Of a stretch of 64,000 nucleotides of DNA, positions 59,629 through 64,000 are shown one piece after another (the stretch's first letter is position 1; every line of letters begins with the position of its first letter). The notes under the pieces were generated by a model. The model worked only from the letters and a program-made list of their open reading frames with translations. It ran no database searches and had not been told where the DNA came from. The position numbers and the translations under genes were made by a program. The stretch is from Turicimonas muris (GTDB lineage: Bacteria; Pseudomonadota; Gammaproteobacteria; Burkholderiales; Burkholderiaceae_F): contig NZ_NHMP01000008.1 of NCBI RefSeq assembly GCF_002221595.1, forward strand, positions 43,172 to 107,171, in the 5' to 3' direction.

Positions 59629-60228
59629 ATGAACTTCCAGCGTATTAGTTTTGCCGTAGCCCTAACTCTAATGCTCCCGATGATTTCTTTTGCAGAATCG
59701 GGAGACTCTGACAAACCCGTACAGATATTCTCTGACAAGTTCGATGGAGACGACGTTAGACAAGTGGCTATTTACACGGGCAACGTGGCAGTTCACCAAG
59801 GTACTTTAGAGATTCATGGTGCTAAGCTTGTCTTGTCCATTGACCCTCAGGGGTTTCGTCATGCGGTTATGACTCCGGAAAAAGGGAAACTGGTCCGTTT
59901 TAAACAAAGACGTGATCAGCAGACGCCCGGCGTAGAAGAATGGATGCACGGAGAGGGAGATAAGCTTACTTATAACGAAAAATCTAACCAGTTGATTCTC
60001 ACCAACAACGCCGAAGTCTTCAGAACAGAAAACGGAGTACTCAAAGATCGGAGCCGCGGTGTCCGCATTGTCTACAACATGACAAACTCCACCGCTGATA
60101 TTACCGGCGACAAGTCCCGCGGTTCTGCCGGCCGTGTAAGCACGGTCATTGCTCCGAGAGACTCTTCTGCCAGCCCTGCTCGCTCCAAAGGCGTTGAACT
60201 TGAACGTAACACGAGAGTTACTCAATGA
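59629..60228 (+). CDS. lptA: LPS transport periplasmic protein LptA
   Basis: A periplasmic bridge protein of 199 aa. The signal peptide ends near SFAES (residue 24). The jellyroll OstA domain (about 30-155) begins [25 protein letters not shown] and includes ANATD-like repeats ([12 protein letters not shown]). A basic tail with [12 protein letters not shown] follows. The 119-base gap before it contains TATATA near the start, so lptA may have its own promoter, as in enterics. Its stop overlaps lptB by four bases. Confidence 0.9.
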   Translation: MNFQRISFAVALTLMLPMISFAESGDSDKPVQIFSDKFDGDDVRQVAIYTGNVAVHQGTLEIHGAKLVLSIDPQGFRHAVMTPEKGKLVRFKQRRDQQTPGVEEWMHGEGDKLTYNEKSNQLILTNNAEVFRTENGVLKDRSRGVRIVYNMTNSTADITGDKSRGSAGRVSTVIAPRDSSASPARSKGVELERNTRVTQ

Positions 60229-60995
60229 CGGAAGAACGTAAAGATGACGGCACCCGCAGTGTCTTAGAAGCTGTCAATTTAAAAAAGATTTACGGCAACC
60301 GCACCGTTGTTAAAGACGTCTCCATCAGCGTAAAAAGCGGTGAAGTCGTAGGGCTATTGGGTCCGAACGGTGCAGGTAAAACCACCACCTTCTACATGAT
60401 TGTCGGTCTTGTCTCTACAAACGGCGGTTCAATCCTCTTAAACGGCAAGTCTATTCAACATTTGCCGATTTATAAGAGATCCAGACTCGGGGTGACATAT
60501 CTCCCTCAGGAAAACAGCGTATTCCGTTCACTAACCGTGGAAGAAAACATCCAGGCTATTTTGGAACTTCAAGTCAATCCGGATGGCTCCAAGCTGAGTT
60601 CTAAGGAAATTAAGGAAGAATTAGAAAAGCTTCTCAATGAACTCCAGATTGTTAACATTCGCAAGAGTATTGCTTCCACCGTGTCCGGAGGTGAGAGAAG
60701 AAGAACGGAAATTGCCCGTGCCTTGGCCGCAAGGCCTCGCTTTATTCTGCTGGACGAACCTTTTGCCGGCGTTGACCCAATTGCCGTTATTGAAATTCAG
60801 AGAATCGTTCACTTCCTCAAAGAAAGAGGCATCGGCGTTCTCATCACTGACCATAACGTCCGCGAAACTTTGGGCATCTGTGATCACGCTTACATTATCA
60901 GCGACGGTACTGTCTTAGCCTCCGGCAAACCTGAAGCCATTATCGAAAACGAATTGGTCCGCAAAGCGTACTTAGGCAAGAACTTCCGTATGTAA
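60225..60995 (+). CDS. lptB: LPS export ABC transporter ATPase LptB
   Basis: The cytoplasmic ATPase that powers LPS extraction from the inner membrane. It has 256 aa, with an N-terminal extension of about 12 residues. Walker [19 protein letters not shown], signature [16 protein letters not shown], Walker [16 protein letters not shown] and H-loop [11 protein letters not shown]. The pattern matches LptB over general ABC ATPases. It overlaps lptA and lies 3 bases before rpoN. Confidence 0.97.
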   Translation: MTEERKDDGTRSVLEAVNLKKIYGNRTVVKDVSISVKSGEVVGLLGPNGAGKTTTFYMIVGLVSTNGGSILLNGKSIQHLPIYKRSRLGVTYLPQENSVFRSLTVEENIQAILELQVNPDGSKLSSKEIKEELEKLLNELQIVNIRKSIASTVSGGERRRTEIARALAARPRFILLDEPFAGVDPIAVIEIQRIVHFLKERGIGVLITDHNVRETLGICDHAYIISDGTVLASGKPEAIIENELVRKAYLGKNFRM

Positions 60996-60998
60996 ATC

Positions 60999-62360
60999 AT
61001 GCTGATCGGTCTATCTTTAAAGCAAACTCAAAAACTTGCTCTAACTCCCCAGTTACAGCAGGCTTTAAAGATTCTTCAGCTGCCTACGCAGGAACTTATC
61101 CAGGAGATTTCCACTCAGCTCCAAGAAAATCCTTTTCTTACTGCAGAAGAAAGTTCCTCTGAGGAACAAGAAGCAGAAAGAGAAGACAAAGGAGAGCTGT
61201 TATGGGAGTCTGGGTTTCGGACCGAGGTTGAAGAGGAAGATTGGGATTGGGAAGAGGCTCCTCAGTCTCTGACCTCCTATCTGCTGGAACAGCTGTCCTG
61301 CTTAAAAATCAGTCTTGAGGAAAGTCTGAGAGTTCAATGGATTATCGGCGCCTTAGATTCCCGGGGGCTGCTGACAGAAAGCATTGAAGAAATCAAAGAC
61401 TCTTTTCCGGCAGAGAACAATTTTTCACTCGAAGATTGGAAAAGTTCTCTGCATCTTCTTCAAACCTTTGATCCTGCCGGTATCGGAGCAAGAGATTGCC
61501 TAGAAGTACTTTCTCTTCAAATCAACACTCTTCTGCTTCGCAAAGAGATTGAAAAAAGCACAGCTGACTTAGCTCTTCGCATCATTGAAAGTTATCTTGA
61601 GCAGGTCGCAAGACGTCAGGTAGAAAAGTTGAAGAAGACCTTAGACTGCAATGAACAGGAGCTCGAAGAAGCTTTGTATGTGATTTCGCATCTTGACCCT
61701 CGGCCTACTTCTCGTTTTTCCAACCCTGAGATCAATTTTGTTCTCCCCGAAATCAAAGTAGAAAAAGTCAAAGGGAAGTGGAAACCGAAACTAATTCGAA
61801 ATGCTCCAAAAATTTCCCTGAACCGAATGTATGCAGATGCCTTTTCCAGCACGCAAACTGAAAGAGATACCAAAATTTGGCAAGGGCGTTTAGAAGAAGC
61901 CCGTCAATTTATTAAAAGCGTTGAGCAGAGACAAACCACATTGCTAAACGTTTCCGAACTCATTGTTAATCGACAGAGAGATTTCTTTGAAACCGGCCCG
62001 GAAAAACTCAAACCTTTGGTGCTTCGAGAAATCGCTGATGAGTTAGGAATTCATGAATCAACCGTCTCCCGTATTACAACAGGGAAATATTTAATTTGTT
62101 CCCGCGGAACTTTTGAACTGAAATACTTTTTTTCTTCATCTCACTTTGCCGCGGGAAAATCTGATGAAGAAGTTTCGGCTTCGGCTATTAAAGCGGAGCT
62201 AAAAAAGATAATTCTCGGGGAAAACCCAGCCAAGCCCTTGTCTGATGCCAAACTCTCACAGCTCCTAGAGCAGAAAGGTTTTACAGTGGCCCGCAGAACC
62301 GTTGCGAAATATAGAGAAGCTCTCGGTTTGCCCCCTGCATCGCTAAGAAAACGATGCTAA
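60999..62360 (+). CDS. rpoN: RNA polymerase sigma-54 factor
   Basis: The alternative sigma factor for -24/-12 promoters. It has 453 aa. The N-terminal activator-interaction region is rich in Gln and Leu (LKQTQKLALTPQLQQALKIL), followed by a Glu-rich acidic stretch (about 45-85), the core-binding region and the C-terminal RpoN box ARRTVAKYR near residue 435. The end LPPASLRKRC is family-like. It is downstream of lptB as in many proteobacteria. The usual hpf/raiA gene between rpoN and ptsN is absent; only 38 bases separate them. Confidence 0.96.
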   Translation: MLIGLSLKQTQKLALTPQLQQALKILQLPTQELIQEISTQLQENPFLTAEESSSEEQEAEREDKGELLWESGFRTEVEEEDWDWEEAPQSLTSYLLEQLSCLKISLEESLRVQWIIGALDSRGLLTESIEEIKDSFPAENNFSLEDWKSSLHLLQTFDPAGIGARDCLEVLSLQINTLLLRKEIEKSTADLALRIIESYLEQVARRQVEKLKKTLDCNEQELEEALYVISHLDPRPTSRFSNPEINFVLPEIKVEKVKGKWKPKLIRNAPKISLNRMYADAFSSTQTERDTKIWQGRLEEARQFIKSVEQRQTTLLNVSELIVNRQRDFFETGPEKLKPLVLREIADELGIHESTVSRITTGKYLICSRGTFELKYFFSSSHFAAGKSDEEVSASAIKAELKKIILGENPAKPLSDAKLSQLLEQKGFTVARRTVAKYREALGLPPASLRKRC

Positions 62361-62398
62361 TGAATTAGAATAAAGTTCGACCATGATGAGTCCATAAA

Positions 62399-62875
62399 AT
62401 GATTAAACTTTGTGCCCTTTTAAAACCCGATAATATTCTTCTGGGTATTTCTGCCTCAAGTAAAAAAAGAATTCTTGAGTTAGGTGCCCAGACTTTAAGC
62501 CTGCTCTACCACCTGGATAAAAAAGCAATTTTTGACGGTTTAAATGCACGTGAACGCTTAGGTTCCACTTATTTAGGTTATGGACTAGCCGTACCTCACT
62601 GCAGAATGAAAGATCTGGATCAGCCTCGAGCTCTGTTTATTCGATTGAACGATCGTCTCGAAAACAATACCGAGTCTGAACCAATTGAAGCCTTCTTTTT
62701 TCTGCTTGTTCCCGAAGAGGAAACGGACGAGCATCTCCAAATCCTTGCTCAAATCTCAGAAATTTTCTCTGACAAACAAGAAAGAGAGAAACTGAAGGAA
62801 GCATCCACCGTGGCTGAATTTGCCGAAGTTATCAATCAGTGGTGTGCTCAGCATTCGGACGATAAAGAAAAATAG
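62399..62875 (+). CDS. ptsN: Nitrogen-PTS EIIA component (PtsN)
   Basis: A regulatory EIIA-Ntr of 158 aa, phosphorylated on a His in the phosphotransfer cascade NPr-EIIANtr and controlling potassium and nitrogen functions. The active-site stretch GYGLAVPHCRMKDL carries the phospho-His near residue 67. LFIRLNDRLENNTESEPIEAF is the expected beta region. It lies between rpoN and hprK in a conserved regulatory order. The start ATG 62399 is preceded by GAGTCC, a weak ribosome-binding site. Confidence 0.94.
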   Translation: MIKLCALLKPDNILLGISASSKKRILELGAQTLSLLYHLDKKAIFDGLNARERLGSTYLGYGLAVPHCRMKDLDQPRALFIRLNDRLENNTESEPIEAFFFLLVPEEETDEHLQILAQISEIFSDKQEREKLKEASTVAEFAEVINQWCAQHSDDKEK

Positions 62876-62890
62876 GAGCAAACGCACACT

Positions 62891-63823
62891 ATGGCTACAT
62901 ATGAAGAACTAATCAAGCTTTGCAGCAAAAAATTCAAGCTCCAATGGCTTTACGGCAAGAATCAAAACGGCAGAAACTTTCTTTCAGACGCTCAAAGCTC
63001 TCATTATCCTTCTTTGTATGTTGGGTTTCTTAACATCATCCATCCCGAGCGACTTCACATTATCGGGGCGCCAGAGGTAGCCTTTCTGCAAGGTCTTTCA
63101 GTACCGGACAGACTAGGTATCGTTCAGCAATTCAGAAAAAACAATAGTCTCGGTTTCGTGATCTGTAAAGATTTAGAGCTCCCTGAAGATTTTGTCCGAG
63201 CTGTCATTGAAGAGAACATTCCTTTCTTCACTTCTGATGCGTGTGCTGAGGATACCTTAACAAATATCCGCCATAACATGGTGCGGTTAGCCGCTCCTTC
63301 GTGCTCTATGCACGGGGTGTTCATGGATGTGTTCGGAATTGGTGTTCTGATGACTGGACAAAGCGGCATTGGCAAGAGCGAATTGGGTTTGGAACTAGTC
63401 ACACGAGGCCACGGGCTCGTTGCAGACGATGTTGTGGACTTTATTCAAAGAGGACCTAATCAAATTGAAGGTTCCGCCCCTGCCCTATTAGCCAACTTAT
63501 TAGAAGTTCGCGGAATCGGTCTTTTAGATGTCAAAACCATCTTCGGTGAAACTTCTGTCAGAAGAAAGATGAAGCTTGATCTGGTAGCTGAATTAAAACA
63601 GTTTGAGCAAGGGGAATTAATGGATCGTCTGCCAGAAACCGAACTGTATACAGAAATTCTCGGGCAGCAGGTTCGAACCATGATTATTCCTGTCGGGGGC
63701 GGCAGAAATTTAGCTGTGTTGGTTGAAGCTGCGGTAAGAAGCGCTATTCTTCAGAAACGCGGTATCAATACGATTCAAGAATTTTTCAATCGCCAGAGAG
63801 AACTGATGGAAAAAGAAGATTAG
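62891..63823 (+). CDS. hprK: HPr kinase/phosphorylase
   Basis: A bifunctional enzyme that phosphorylates and dephosphorylates the Ser of HPr-like proteins. It has 310 aa. An N-terminal MurF-like domain (about 1-130) precedes the P-loop GQSGIGKSELGLELVTRGH near residue 158, the catalytic Asp in LVADDVVDF and the HprK signature LEVRGIGLLDVK near 205. In betaproteobacteria it accompanies a PTS that lacks sugar transport. It is the last gene before a strong terminator; the usual rapZ neighbour is not seen before the window ends. Confidence 0.96.
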   Translation: MATYEELIKLCSKKFKLQWLYGKNQNGRNFLSDAQSSHYPSLYVGFLNIIHPERLHIIGAPEVAFLQGLSVPDRLGIVQQFRKNNSLGFVICKDLELPEDFVRAVIEENIPFFTSDACAEDTLTNIRHNMVRLAAPSCSMHGVFMDVFGIGVLMTGQSGIGKSELGLELVTRGHGLVADDVVDFIQRGPNQIEGSAPALLANLLEVRGIGLLDVKTIFGETSVRRKMKLDLVAELKQFEQGELMDRLPETELYTEILGQQVRTMIIPVGGGRNLAVLVEAAVRSAILQKRGINTIQEFFNRQRELMEKED

Positions 63824-63845
63824 GTTTAGACACAGCACAAAATTT

Positions 63846-63878
63846 AGAGGGACCGCCCGAAAGGCGGTCCCTCTTTTT
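63846..63878 (+). terminator. Strong intrinsic terminator after hprK
   Basis: AGAGGGACCGCC (63846-63857) and GGCGGTCCCTCT (63863-63874) form a perfect 12-bp stem with a CGAAA loop, followed by TTTT. It ends the kdsD-hprK operon. It also looks like the insertion target of the intron that follows immediately. Confidence 0.95.
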
Positions 63879-64000
63879 GTGTGCTCGGCATGAGTGCAAT
63901 CTAAAGGGTGAAAGTCCCGAGCTCGCCCGCTAGTGGGAAGAGCTAGCGAATCTGCAAGGTGTGTGCAGTGATGTACAGGCTGAAAGAAGCAGATAGCAAA
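63879..64000 (+). mobile_element. Group II intron 5' end, probably group IIC (cut by window edge)
   Basis: Directly after the terminator T tract the sequence changes to GTGTG at 63879, fitting the group II 5' consensus GUGYG. CTAAAGGGTGAAAGTCCCGAG follows in part at about 63901-63922, the GGGTGAAAGTCCC stretch typical of bacterial domain I. Insertion just after an intrinsic terminator is the hallmark of group IIC introns. Only 122 bases are visible: no reverse transcriptase or domain V can be seen. The exact boundary could be two bases later (63881). Confidence 0.7.

Noticed and set aside
63879..64000. Terminal sequence as a tRNA or small RNA gene
   Set aside because: No cloverleaf fits; the GTGTG start, GGGTGAAAGTCCC stretch and terminator-adjacent position fit a group II intron better.

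Overview
The window reads as a chromosomal segment of a Gram-negative, anaerobic or microaerophilic betaproteobacterium, most like the gut Sutterellaceae (Sutterella/Parasutterella group, Burkholderiales). This rests on three things: the order kdsD-kdsC-lptC-lptA-lptB-rpoN-ptsN-hprK, the algH-ruvX pair typical of proteobacteria, and several periplasmic flavoprotein reductases with small tetraheme cytochromes and TtrS-like sensor kinases. By eye the G+C content is in the mid-to-high 40s and even across the window. No phage, plasmid, CRISPR, tRNA or rRNA genes were recognised. The only mobile element is the apparent 5' end of a group II intron at the right edge. No gene-free stretch exceeds about 250 bases.

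Layout. 1-7.7 kb: central sugar and envelope metabolism (start of pgi, phosphomannomutase, the split ADP-heptose pathway hldA-hldD-gmhB-hldC, galU, plsC, ruvX, algH). 7.9-10.7 kb: small membrane proteins (two tandem DUF2721 genes, an HdeD-like gene behind a long 5' hairpin) and an unknown 364-aa protein. 10.9-18.9 kb: a LysR regulator divergent from an apparent operon of a DcuC-type carrier, an amidohydrolase, a porin, an argininosuccinate-lyase-fold enzyme and an OxlT-like MFS carrier. 19-29.6 kb: lysE-type exporter, purL, glycerate kinase, uvrA, ssb, EamA exporter. 29.8-34.1 kb: respiratory module A (Tat flavoprotein, tetraheme cytochrome, PhnD-type sensor kinase, response regulator). 34.1-38.7 kb: MacAB-TolC-like efflux operon. 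38.9-49.2 kb: hisN-like phosphatase, EF-G paralogue, FmdB zinc ribbon, aspS, MFS carrier, lipoprotein, small unknown gene, and a large NDP-forming acyl-CoA synthetase/GNAT protein. 49.2-54.9 kb: respiratory module B on the minus strand (sensor kinase, response regulator, two flavoproteins, tetraheme cytochrome). 55-57.2 kb: enoyl-CoA hydratase, acyl-CoA thioesterase, an orphan amino-acid ABC ATPase. 57.4-63.8 kb: Kdo synthesis, LPS export, sigma-54 and nitrogen-PTS genes, ended by a strong terminator. A group II intron 5' end follows directly at 63879.

How the genes may work together. Modules A and B each pair a periplasmic flavin reductase and a small c-type cytochrome with a membrane kinase whose sensor is a periplasmic binding-protein-like domain. 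The likely logic is that an electron acceptor is sensed outside and its reductase is induced. The flavoproteins lack some residues expected of a fumarate reductase, so their acceptors are probably other unsaturated acids. The 12-19 kb operon looks like a catabolic route for an unknown amide- or ureido-linked compound. Its final lyase would be expected to release fumarate, and DcuC would exchange C4-dicarboxylates. That operon and the two reductase modules are the most interesting parts of the window. All substrate assignments are inference.
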